This document shows positions 38,635 through 46,218 of a DNA stretch of 64,000 nt, piece after piece. A model generated the notes under the pieces. The model was not told where the DNA came from. It worked only from the letters and a program-made list of their open reading frames with translations, and did no database searches. How positions within the stretch are numbered: the stretch's first letter is position 1; each line of letters opens with the position of its first letter. Origin of the DNA: Alcanivoracaceae bacterium (GTDB taxonomy: Bacteria; Pseudomonadota; Gammaproteobacteria; Pseudomonadales; Alcanivoracaceae); assembly GCA_029213045.1 (NCBI GenBank), contig JARGPN010000009.1, forward strand, positions 558,001 through 622,000, read 5' to 3'. Made by a program: the position numbers and the translations under genes.

Positions 38635-39822
38635 TTACTCAGGCAACGGCGCACCGGCTAAACGTGCGTACACGCGGCCCATATGTCGAATTAAACTGTC
38701 GTTAAAATCGTATCGAGTGCTATGACATGGCGCGGCGTGGCCGTTGTTATCGTCGGCCCCGACTAACGCAAACGCGCCTGGAATTTTATTGAGGTAATAG
38801 CTGAAATCTTCAGATGCCATAATTGGAATGGCGGTATCGCTGCTATGCCACGCATCGCCAAATTCTGCTGCCAACACCTGGCGATATTCTGCCGCCGCAC
38901 CTGCGTGATTAATTGTCGCGCCGTAACGGGGAAAGAGTTCGACTTCTGCACGCACACCATAGGCGCGGGCAGTGTCTTGGGAGATGGACGTAATTAAATC
39001 TTCAACGCGCCCACGAATACCATCGTGAGCCAAACGAATGCTGCCACACATCTTGGCCGTATCCGGAATAATTGTGTCAGCGCTTTTCGCATCAATGCTC
39101 GTAACACTCACCACCGCAGCGTCTTGAGGGCGCAAATGGCGGCTGACAATTTGCTGCAACGCGAGTGTCACCGCAGACGCAGCTAACACGGGGTCGCGGC
39201 ACAATTCCGGCTGACTGGCGTGCCCGCCTTGTCCCAACAATTGAATTTCGAAGGTACCGTTGGCCGCCATGACAGCGCCATCGGGGCACACCGCTTTACC
39301 GAAGGGGATCGCAGGCCAATTGTGCCAGCCGAATATTTTTGACACGCCGTCCAGCGCGCCATCTTCAATCATCTTACGCGCACCGTGGCCGCCCTCTTCT
39401 GCGGGCTGGAACACTAACGTGACGGGAGCTGGCAATATGGCTTCGTGTTGCTTTAACCACCACAGCGCCGCAAACAAGGTTGCCGTGTGGCCATCATGCC
39501 CGCACGCATGCATACAGCCCGGCGACGTCGAAGCATGAGAGAGCTGTGTGGCTTCATTAAGAGGGAGCGCGTCAATGTCGGCGCGTAATGCGATCGGCGC
39601 GCCAGTCGCGTTCGGTGCAATGACCGCAACCGTGCCGGTATTCGCACAGGCGCGCCATGCAATACCCACCGCAGACAAACGCTCTCGTATTACGCTTGCG
39701 GTACGCTCTTCTTGCCACGCCAACTCAGGGTGCCGATGTAAATCGTGTCGCAGCATCACTGCGGATTCCACCAGCGAGGTCCAGGTCGCTCGCGCGAGTG
39801 TGTCCTCTCGAATATCAGTCAT
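38635..39822 (-). CDS. doeB2: M20-family N-acetyl-diaminobutyrate deacetylase (DoeB2-like)
   Basis: About 395 residues, M20 amidohydrolase fold. Metal-site residues are visible in GCMHACGHDGHTATLFAALWWL and the catalytic Glu pair in FQPAEEGGHGA. It probably removes the acetyl group from N-alpha-acetyl-2,4-diaminobutyrate, replacing the AstE-like DoeB found in other ectoine degraders. The ATG at 39822 is the likely start; an upstream TTG at 39858 is in frame. It is the first gene of the doe set, 128 bp ahead of doeD. Other M20 amino-acid deacylases are possible alternatives. Confidence 0.7.
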   Translation of the reverse strand: MTDIREDTLARATWTSLVESAVMLRHDLHRHPELAWQEERTASVIRERLSAVGIAWRACANTGTVAVIAPNATGAPIALRADIDALPLNEATQLSHASTSPGCMHACGHDGHTATLFAALWWLKQHEAILPAPVTLVFQPAEEGGHGARKMIEDGALDGVSKIFGWHNWPAIPFGKAVCPDGAVMAANGTFEIQLLGQGGHASQPELCRDPVLAASAVTLALQQIVSRHLRPQDAAVVSVTSIDAKSADTIIPDTAKMCGSIRLAHDGIRGRVEDLITSISQDTARAYGVRAEVELFPRYGATINHAGAAAEYRQVLAAEFGDAWHSSDTAIPIMASEDFSYYLNKIPGAFALVGADDNNGHAAPCHSTRYDFNDSLIRHMGRVYARLAGAPLPE

Positions 39823-39858
39823 GCACACATGATGCGCATAGAAAAAAGCGAGGTGCAA

Positions 39859-40359
39859 GAGGCCATTAACGTACTGAAATAATTAGCTTTATTGCCTATT
39901 TTTTTAGGGGTCTAAAGGTTTGAGCTGTAAATCAATGTTGCGCATCGGTGCACTTTTTTCCGCGCTTTTAAGAATTGCACTAAGTTAGAACAGCCAACCA
40001 AAACGATGACCAAATTTCGGCGCAAACAAAAAATAGCGGGAAAAGCGCCCCTCACTGCACATAACACTGATTGCCTTTCTGCAACACAAGCGCATAAGAA
40101 AAACAGGACAACAAAGAGTCATACGACTATTTCGTCAAATTTTTCGAAATAAATCACGCAAGCAACCCCACAAATGCTTATTGCATGTTAAGTGAATAAC
40201 GATGATTTTCTCGATGCGATGGCAAAATGAGGTCTTTTTACATTACTAAAAGAAATAAAAAAGATGCCGCGCGAAATGTCGCACGAGAAGGAATTAAAGA
40301 AAAAGGGAGTAAAACCGGAGAAGCAACTGAGGCGAATTCAACAGCGCCCCGTCGCAGGC
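39859..40359. other. Non-coding region upstream of the doe genes
   Basis: About 500 AT-rich bases that must hold the promoter of the doe genes. No EnuR/DoeX regulator gene, operator or RNA gene was recognised. Confidence 0.4.
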
Positions 40360-40383
40360 AAAAAAAGCGGGCTAACGCCCGCT
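40360..40383 (-). terminator. Terminator of the GlsB-like gene
   Basis: On the minus strand AGCGGGC-GTTA-GCCCGCT is followed by seven T residues. The hairpin begins inside the stop codon of the gene. Confidence 0.85.
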
Positions 40384-40642
40384 ATGCTTTTTTAATTACT
40401 TGCACCACAAATAGCAACAGCACGGCACCTATGGTCGCCATAATAATAGAGCCAACAAATCCACCTGTGGTAATACCGAGTAGCCCAAATACAAAGCCAC
40501 CTACCAACGCGCCAACAATACCCACAATGATGTTACCCACCAAACCAAAGCCGCCGCCTTTCATCAATAACCCTGCAAGCCAGCCAGCAATAGCACCAAT
40601 GGCGAGAAACACAATCAGTCCTGTGATATCCATAATCTTCAC
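40382..40642 (-). CDS. GlsB/YeaQ/YmgE-family stress membrane protein
   Basis: 86 residues with three hydrophobic, Gly-rich segments: GLIVFLAIGAIAGWLAGLLMKGGG, NIIVGIVGALVGGFVFGLLG and SIIMATIGAVLLLFVVQVI. This is the full-length pattern of the transglycosylase-associated/GlsB family, small inner-membrane proteins induced by stress. Monocistronic with its own terminator. Confidence 0.92.
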   Translation of the reverse strand: MKIMDITGLIVFLAIGAIAGWLAGLLMKGGGFGLVGNIIVGIVGALVGGFVFGLLGITTGGFVGSIIMATIGAVLLLFVVQVIKKA

Positions 40643-40772
40643 TCCGTGATGTAGGAACCTCTGACCATAGTCCTTCTATTGAACAGTTACCACCTAACAA
40701 TGATCAGAACGCGAAAAGCCGTTTATCCTCCGCGCCCAACCAGAAAAATCAGACAGAAAACACCTATCACTA

Positions 40773-40960
40773 TTACGTTTCTGGCCGCTCAATCTCCTGA
40801 ATCAAATAGCCCACCTCTTCCATCTTTTCATTTAATATTTGCTGTGCATCGAAAAGGCCCCGATTGTAATAATAGGCACCGATTTCCTTACCAAAAAAAT
40901 CAATCAGAAACTCTGCCTCAAACCCTCCGATCTCGTGGTCTAGCTCATTAGTAAAATAGG
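40773..40960 (-). pseudogene. 5'-truncated DUF2164 gene
   Basis: The reading frame encodes [20 protein letters not shown] and IGAYYYNRGLFDAQQIL, the core of DUF2164 proteins, and ends normally at 40773. The N-terminal 15-20 residues of the family are missing. The frame instead continues, open, into the antisense of a recombinase remnant up to an ATG at 41048. The homology break is near 40960. Either it is dead, or it makes a protein with a foreign N-terminus. Confidence 0.65.
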
Positions 40961-41157
40961 CCTTTACCTTCGCAACTGAATTGCTCAAGCAAGGCACCGA
41001 TATTCGAACGGTGCAAGAGCTGCTCGGCCACTCAGACCTCAACACCACGCAAATTTATACGCACCTTATTGGCCAGCGCTATGCTGGCACGGTAAGTCCT
41101 TTGGGAAAATCGACGCACGAAGTACGTGAGCAGCAGGCAGCGACATGGGCGGCGTAG
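40960..41157 (+). pseudogene. 3' end of a tyrosine recombinase gene, probably an integron integrase
   Basis: The last 66 codons of an integrase-like gene are readable: [12 protein letters not shown], then [20 protein letters not shown] with the box-II region and the nucleophile Tyr in QIYTH, then a [10 protein letters not shown] tail as in IntI proteins, ending at the TAG at 41155-41157. An in-frame stop at 40957 and the DUF2164 sequence mark the point where the rest was lost. A Xer- or phage-type integrase is possible, but the VSPL tail and the nearby cassette array favour IntI. Confidence 0.7.
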
Positions 41158-41257
41158 GCTTAGTGTCCCACGCTATATACCCGTCACACACAAAGCGTCC
41201 GACAAACAACGAGACCGAAGCCTTTTAGAAAAATCAGTCGCCGACAATCCCGCTCAA

Positions 41258-41770
41258 TTATTCTTGCGCAACAAATATCAGCGCGTCGCTGTTATAACCG
41301 AGCTTATCCACCGTATTAATAAAATGATTTTTCAGTTCATCGCTCACGGTTGGCGTTCTGGATAAGAGCCACAGGGTATTTTCACTGCCTGTGATAAAGG
41401 CGTATTGGTAGTTTTCTTTATCTAATTCAAAGATGACATAAGCGCCGTAAAACGGCCCGAAGAATGAAACTTCTAAATGCCCAACGTCAGGGCTTCCGGC
41501 AAACTTCGCCTTGCCAGTGGCTTCTTCCCATTCTTTGTTTTTCGAGGAGTAGCCTTTATTGATGACGCGCACGGTGCCGTCATCATTCATTGCGTACACG
41601 GCGGTGACGTTGTTCAAGCCTCTTTCAAAGCGATGATCTAGTCGCGCTATCTCGTACCACTTACCAAGGTAGCGTTCCAATTCAAAGTCGGTGACCGGCT
41701 TAATATTTTCTGGCACGCCGGCGCAGGCGCTCAGCAGAAGCGAGAGTAAAACCACTGCGATGTTTTTCAT
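41258..41770 (-). CDS. blc: Outer-membrane lipocalin Blc
   Basis: 170 residues. Lipobox LLSACAG (Cys near residue 16), then the lipocalin GKWYEIARLDHRFERGLNNV signature (GxW), the GYVDRTKYDY-like strand region around FFGPFYGAYVIFELD, and the C-terminal LWLLSRTPTVSDEL typical of bacterial Blc. It is a lipoprotein of the outer membrane that binds lysophospholipids or fatty acids and is stress-induced in relatives. It could be a cassette gene, but no attC was seen beside it. Confidence 0.9.
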   Translation of the reverse strand: MKNIAVVLLSLLLSACAGVPENIKPVTDFELERYLGKWYEIARLDHRFERGLNNVTAVYAMNDDGTVRVINKGYSSKNKEWEEATGKAKFAGSPDVGHLEVSFFGPFYGAYVIFELDKENYQYAFITGSENTLWLLSRTPTVSDELKNHFINTVDKLGYNSDALIFVAQE

Positions 41771-41802
41771 GTCGCCTCTTTCCTATTTTTATATTGGCTA
41801 AA

Positions 41803-41858
41803 GCGCAAACGAGCACGACGCTCTCAATGCTCCTCTCAGTGCTCGTTTGCCACTGCGC
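41803..41858 (-). terminator. Long hairpin after the anti-sigma gene
   Basis: A perfect 12-bp inverted repeat (GCAAACGAGCAC/GTGCTCGTTTGC, 41805-41816 and 41839-41850) with GCGC/GCGC outside it and a 22-nt loop starts at the anti-sigma stop codon. It has no strong T-run, so it may be a weak terminator or an mRNA 3'-end stabiliser. Confidence 0.5.
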
Positions 41859-42568
41859 TACAGTTCAATTAAGCGTGTTTGATACACAACCGGCCCGGTG
41901 GGCTGCCCTGTTGGCGAGCCGCCCTTGGGTTCAAGGCTGATCGCTAAAGAGCGAGATTCAATTAACTCGCGCACTTGGTCGTTGCTCAACTGGATACGCA
42001 GCTCTGCCCCGCCGGTGGGCATAATCGCTAGCGAGACGGGTGCGCCGGATGACGGCAGCAACCAAAGTTCATAGTCCTGATCGAGGCCAACGTTAGACAC
42101 CGCCGGCAACGCTTTTAAAGTTAGCTGGTGTTCTCGCGCAGAGGTGTTCACCAGCCATACGGGTTCGGCTTGCTGATTTTGCACCACACCGAGGTACGCG
42201 GTTTGTTCAGGCGCGGTTGGCGCCCAGACGAGCATTACCATCAGCGCTGCGGTGGCCATCGCGGTGGTCCAACGCCACAGTCGCACTTTGTCCCACATGC
42301 TCACGGGGTCCCACATGGTTTCGGGTTGCTCAACTGCGTCGGGGAACAGCCTTTTTTCCACGGTTTGCCAGACGTCTTTCGGTGGCGGCACGGCAGCAAA
42401 AGATTCATTAAAGGGCTGTAAACGGCGCTCCCAGAACCACACCTGTCGACGCAATTTAGACGAGTCCATCATCCAACGTTCAAAACGAAGGCGCGCTTTG
42501 CCCTGCAACGTACCGACAACATATTCGGCGGCAAGTGCATGATTACGTTCAATATGATCTGGCTTCAT
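41858..42568 (-). CDS. RskA-like anti-sigma factor
   Basis: 236 residues from the ATG at 42568, which overlaps the sigma gene stop (ATGA). An N-terminal cytoplasmic anti-sigma helix bundle without a zinc HxxxCxxC motif (about 1-90) includes HALAAEYVVGTLQGKARLRFERWM. One membrane segment follows (about 98-117), then a periplasmic RskA C-terminal domain (YELWLLPSSGAPVSLAIMP, LAISLEPKGGSPTGQPTGPVVYQ). It should hold the ECF sigma factor inactive at the membrane until a periplasmic signal triggers release. Confidence 0.88.
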   Translation of the reverse strand: MKPDHIERNHALAAEYVVGTLQGKARLRFERWMMDSSKLRRQVWFWERRLQPFNESFAAVPPPKDVWQTVEKRLFPDAVEQPETMWDPVSMWDKVRLWRWTTAMATAALMVMLVWAPTAPEQTAYLGVVQNQQAEPVWLVNTSAREHQLTLKALPAVSNVGLDQDYELWLLPSSGAPVSLAIMPTGGAELRIQLSNDQVRELIESRSLAISLEPKGGSPTGQPTGPVVYQTRLIEL

Positions 42569-43110
42569 GATCCAAGGCACCGTCGTAATAAATCGAGTCC
42601 GCGCCGCACGCGGCTTTTTGTTGTGCCCAGAGGCTGCCCTGTCGCTGTCGCCAACTCTTGATGACTGAAACCACGAAAATACGCCATTTCAATGCTGCTT
42701 CGATATTCGGTATTGAGCTCCTGCAAGCAGGCGCTCAAACGCTGAGAGTCCTTCATGCTGGCTGCCTCGGTCATCGGGCCCATACTGTCATCCGCATAAT
42801 CATGTTCCACTTCGTCATAGGTGCTGTCGTGACGTCGACGGCGCAGCGCATCCAGGCAACGATAACGTCCAATGGACATTATCCATGTCATCGGTGTTCC
42901 TCGATCAACATGGTATTCACCGGCGTGGTGCCACACCTGGATATACGCTTCTTGTAGCACGTCTTGTGCTTCTTCACGGTTACGCAACAAATTCAGACAC
43001 ATGCCATACAGCACGGAACTGGTGGATTGATAAAGATCCGCAAATGCCTTGCGATCTCCCTGCGCGGTTTTTGCTAAAAAAACCACTAACTTGTCTGATG
43101 ACACTGGCAT
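42565..43110 (-). CDS. ECF sigma factor (SigK-like)
   Basis: 181 residues. Region 2 (about 15-95): AFADLYQSTSSVLYGMCLNLLRNREEAQDVLQEAYIQVWHHAGEY, with DALRRRR. Region 4 (about 125-178): LQELNTEYRSSIEMAYFRGFSHQELATATGQPLGTTKSRVRRGL. It pairs with an RskA-like anti-sigma gene. The identical motifs in the two divergent promoters at 43181-43209 and 43230-43258 indicate that it activates its own operon and the facing DUF4331 operon. Confidence 0.92.
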   Translation of the reverse strand: MPVSSDKLVVFLAKTAQGDRKAFADLYQSTSSVLYGMCLNLLRNREEAQDVLQEAYIQVWHHAGEYHVDRGTPMTWIMSIGRYRCLDALRRRRHDSTYDEVEHDYADDSMGPMTEAASMKDSQRLSACLQELNTEYRSSIEMAYFRGFSHQELATATGQPLGTTKSRVRRGLDLLRRCLGS

Positions 43111-43180
43111 ACTGAGCTCACTTTAATCGCTGCGTTAAAATGTGTGCGCGTGACCTTCAGTTAACAGTATCAACATCATT

Positions 43181-43209
43181 AATACGTGAAAGCAGCCCCT
43201 TTGGATGCA
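43181..43209 (-). promoter_or_regulatory. ECF-type promoter of the sigma/anti-sigma operon
   Basis: On the minus strand: -35 TGCATCC (43209-43203), 16-nt spacer, -10 CGTATT (43186-43181), 71 bp before the sigma gene start. The same -35, spacing and CGTA core occur in the divergent promoter. ECF sigma factors of related groups use CATCC or GATCC-type -35 and CGTA-type -10 elements. Confidence 0.75.
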
Positions 43210-43229
43210 TAAAGAAACATATTATTTTT

Positions 43230-43258
43230 TGCATCCACTCACCATTCCTCCGCGTAAG
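43230..43258 (+). promoter_or_regulatory. ECF-type promoter of the DUF4331 operon
   Basis: -35 TGCATCC (43230-43236), 16-nt spacer, -10 CGTAAG (43253-43258), 33 bp before the DUF4331 start codon. It mirrors the sigma gene promoter across a 20-bp AT-rich gap, so both are probably read by the same sigma factor. Confidence 0.78.
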
Positions 43259-43291
43259 TAAGCCAGACATTCTATTTATCGGAGGTTTACC

Positions 43292-44806
43292 ATGCGACAT
43301 CGTACGATTTTCATTCCCGCTGCTTGCGCCATGGCGGCAATGCTTGCTAGCCCCATCGCCCTAAGCTCCAGTCACCGTGAAGCGCCATTTATTACCGGTA
43401 TGCCAAAGTTAGATGGCACCGATTTTTATATGTTTAACAGCTATGAATCCGGTCGCGACGGATACGTCAGTCTGATCGCAAACTATTTGCCGCTGCAGGA
43501 TTCTTACGGTGGTCCCAATTATTTTTCACTCGACAACGACGCCATTTATGAAATTCACATCGATAACGATGGCGATGCAGTAGAAGATATTACGTTCCAG
43601 TTTCAGTTCAACACGGAACGCAAAAACCTCGCTGTCGATGTAGACGGCGTTCAGGTGCCTGTGCCATTAATTAATATTGGCGCCGTGACCGCTGCCAACA
43701 CTGGCGCACAAAATGTTTTAGAAAGCTACACAGTAAAAATGATTACCGGTGATCGTCGTACCGGCATGGTGCAAGACATCGGACTCGCCGGCAGCGGTGA
43801 AACCACCTTTGCCAAGCCGCTGGATAATATCGGTACGAAATCCATCGCCGATTACGCAACCTATGCCGATAGCTTTATTTATGACGTCACCATTCCCGAT
43901 TGCGCCATGCCCGGCAAAGTATTTGTCGGTCAGCGTCAGGAAGGCTTTGTCGTGAACTTAGGTGAAGTGTTCGATCTTGTGTCGCTGAACCCACTCGGCG
44001 CGCGGGATTCGCGTAGCAACACCATTGGCGATAAAAATGTCACCAGTCTTGCGTTAGAAATACCCGCGTCTTGTCTCACTGGCAGCAACAGTGTGATTGG
44101 CGCGTGGACCACTGCAAGCGTGCGTCAAGCGACAGTGTTTAACCCTAGCCCTAAAGGCTCCACCACCACCGGCAGCGACACCGCTAAAGCACCTGCCATT
44201 AAAGGCGGCGCTTACACGCAGGTATCTCGTCTTGGCTCACCGTTAGTGAACGAAGTGGTTATCGGCTTACCCGATAAAGACCGCTTTAACGCCAGCGAAC
44301 CCAAAGACGATGCGCAGTTTGCCACCTACGTGACCAACCCAAGCCTACCGGCACTGGTTGAAATCTTGTTCGGTGTGCCAGCGCCTGAAACACCTCGCAA
44401 CGATCTCGTCACGGTGTTCTTAACCGGCGTTCCGGGTGTAACTCAACTTCCTACCGTAACCGCCAGTGAAATGTTGCGCCTGAACACGGCCATTGCAGCC
44501 ACGGCCGCAGGCTCACAAGTAGACCTTGGTGTTGCAGGCGGTGACTTTGCCGGCTTCCCAAATGGTCGTCGTCCTATTGATGACGTGGTCGATATTGCGC
44601 TAACCGCTGCAGAAGGGTTCTTGTGCGGCAATGACCTGAACGGCGAAGCGGCGGGCGGCGAAATCGGTAACTGTGGTACCCAGGACAGCCAAGTGAACGG
44701 CGGCGCAATCGTGAATGACGGCGCGCTCCCTGATGCCAATGCTTACCTAACCACCTTCCCTTACCTGAACACGCCATTGCCTGGCGCCGACAACGTAGCG
44801 TCTTAA
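43292..44806 (+). CDS. DUF4331 secreted protein
   Basis: 504 residues. Signal peptide (cleavage near IALS-SSHREAP) and the hallmark DUF4331 start SSHREAPFITGMPKLDGTDFYMFNSYE, with IHIDNDGDAVEDITFQFQF, ILFGVPAPETPRNDLVTVFLTGVPG and GRRPIDDVVDIAL. Function of the family is unknown; it is expected in the periplasm or outside. A strong GGAGG site precedes the ATG. First gene of a four-gene operon facing an ECF sigma/anti-sigma pair. Confidence 0.88.
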   Translation: MRHRTIFIPAACAMAAMLASPIALSSSHREAPFITGMPKLDGTDFYMFNSYESGRDGYVSLIANYLPLQDSYGGPNYFSLDNDAIYEIHIDNDGDAVEDITFQFQFNTERKNLAVDVDGVQVPVPLINIGAVTAANTGAQNVLESYTVKMITGDRRTGMVQDIGLAGSGETTFAKPLDNIGTKSIADYATYADSFIYDVTIPDCAMPGKVFVGQRQEGFVVNLGEVFDLVSLNPLGARDSRSNTIGDKNVTSLALEIPASCLTGSNSVIGAWTTASVRQATVFNPSPKGSTTTGSDTAKAPAIKGGAYTQVSRLGSPLVNEVVIGLPDKDRFNASEPKDDAQFATYVTNPSLPALVEILFGVPAPETPRNDLVTVFLTGVPGVTQLPTVTASEMLRLNTAIAATAAGSQVDLGVAGGDFAGFPNGRRPIDDVVDIALTAAEGFLCGNDLNGEAAGGEIGNCGTQDSQVNGGAIVNDGALPDANAYLTTFPYLNTPLPGADNVAS

Positions 44807-44818
44807 AGGAGGACCATC

Positions 44819-45052
44819 ATGCGATTCCTACTAGCGTTCAGCATTACCGTGGCCTCTCTTGGTCTTGCCGCCTGCGGAGGCGGCAACGGCAAAGACCGCC
44901 CACAGGCGCCAGCCAACATCGGCTTTACCGCGTTTGTGAAAGCGCAGCTGGCAAACACAAGTGATGTTCGCGATCCCATCGAGATCAACAACCTCAACCT
45001 CACTGATCGGGATCAAAATAACCCCGACGCTTACAACAGCGTCGTCAGATGA
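44819..45052 (+). CDS. Small conserved lipoprotein of the DUF4331 operon
   Basis: 77 residues with a clear lipobox (LGLAACGGG, Cys at about residue 19) after a typical signal peptide, and a short polar tail containing FVKAQLANTSDVRDPIEINN. A strong AAAGGAGG ribosome site, 12 bp after the DUF4331 stop; its stop overlaps the next start (ATGA). Function unknown; probably an envelope partner of the DUF4331 protein. Confidence 0.75.
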   Translation: MRFLLAFSITVASLGLAACGGGNGKDRPQAPANIGFTAFVKAQLANTSDVRDPIEINNLNLTDRDQNNPDAYNSVVR

Positions 45053-46218
45053 GCGCACTACGAACACGCCATCACCCTTGGGTGATGGCGTTTTTTATCA
45101 GCGTACTGGGACTGCCTGCCACCTTGCAGGCAGCGCCCTATACACCAGCCCAAGACGATGTTGTGCTGATGGAACTCAATGAGCGCCAACAACAACTTGC
45201 GCAACAAACACGAACCTCCGGCGAACAGCACCGCGATGAAGCCACCGCGATTCAACTCGCCCAGGCGCAAATTCGGTACTCCCGCGAACAAGAAGACCCA
45301 CGATTTTTAGGCTATGCACAAGCAACGCTGGCGCCATTTAGTGACAGCAGCGATCCTGCCGTGACCATTCTTACCGCCAGTATCGAGCAACAGCGCCATC
45401 ACTTTTCGCAAGCGCAAACACGCCTCAAACAATTACTCGCACGCGCGCCCAATCAAGCGCAAGGCTGGCTATTGCTCGCCAATATTCAGCGGGTACAAGG
45501 CCAATACAGCGACGCCCAACATTCTTGCCAACAGGCCGCGCCGCATCTTTCTCCCGCCGTCACCATCCTGTGTCAGGCGAGTATTCAAGCAATGACCGGG
45601 CACGCGCAAAAAGCCTATGCCGTGTTGCAACGACTCGCCGACAGTAACCAACACCTCGGCACAGACTACGCACTGTGGCTGCAAACCATTCTTGCGGAAC
45701 TGGCCCTACAACAAGGTTTTGCCGACGACGCACAACGCCACATTGCGCAAGGACTGGCGATCGCGCCTGACGACAATTATCTGCATCTTTTACGCAGCGA
45801 CATTTGGCTTCAAACGAATCAACCCCAACGTGTTATTGCCGACCTTGAACGTTGGCAAGAACGCGACGGCGCGCTGTTACGTCTCGCCATCGCCGGCAAA
45901 CAAAACGGCCATGCCGACGCGAACCGTTGGGCAAATGACTACGCACAACGCATGCAAGACGCGCAAGACAACGGACGCACCATCCACTTGCGCGAACATG
46001 CCCGTTATCTTTTAGACGTCGCCGAGCAACCAAACGAAGCACTCAAGGTTGCAAAAGAAAATTGGCAAAAACAAAAAGAATTGGCCGACCTGCGACTTTT
46101 ACAAGCCAGCGCCAAAGCCAGCAACGACACAGCGACATTACGCGCGCTGCAAGAAGAATACGCTGGCCTTTACGATATTCCACGCAGTAACAATCAACAC
46201 AGCGAGACACCACAATGA
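45049..46218 (+). CDS. TPR-repeat periplasmic protein of the DUF4331 operon
   Basis: 389 residues with an N-terminal signal segment (GVMAFFISVLGLPATLQA-like, cleavage near residue 28). Degenerate tetratricopeptide repeats fill most of the chain, clearest around QGWLLLANIQRVQGQYSDAQHSC and DDAQRHIAQGLAIAPDDNYLHLLRSDIW. TPR arrays bind protein partners, so it may be the scaffold of the system. Overlaps its neighbours by four bases on each side. Confidence 0.75.
   Translation: MSALRTRHHPWVMAFFISVLGLPATLQAAPYTPAQDDVVLMELNERQQQLAQQTRTSGEQHRDEATAIQLAQAQIRYSREQEDPRFLGYAQATLAPFSDSSDPAVTILTASIEQQRHHFSQAQTRLKQLLARAPNQAQGWLLLANIQRVQGQYSDAQHSCQQAAPHLSPAVTILCQASIQAMTGHAQKAYAVLQRLADSNQHLGTDYALWLQTILAELALQQGFADDAQRHIAQGLAIAPDDNYLHLLRSDIWLQTNQPQRVIADLERWQERDGALLRLAIAGKQNGHADANRWANDYAQRMQDAQDNGRTIHLREHARYLLDVAEQPNEALKVAKENWQKQKELADLRLLQASAKASNDTATLRALQEEYAGLYDIPRSNNQHSETPQ

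Noticed and set aside
40981-41157. Working integrase driving the cassette array
   Set aside because: Only the C-terminal third of the catalytic domain remains; the catalytic Arg and most of the protein are missing.
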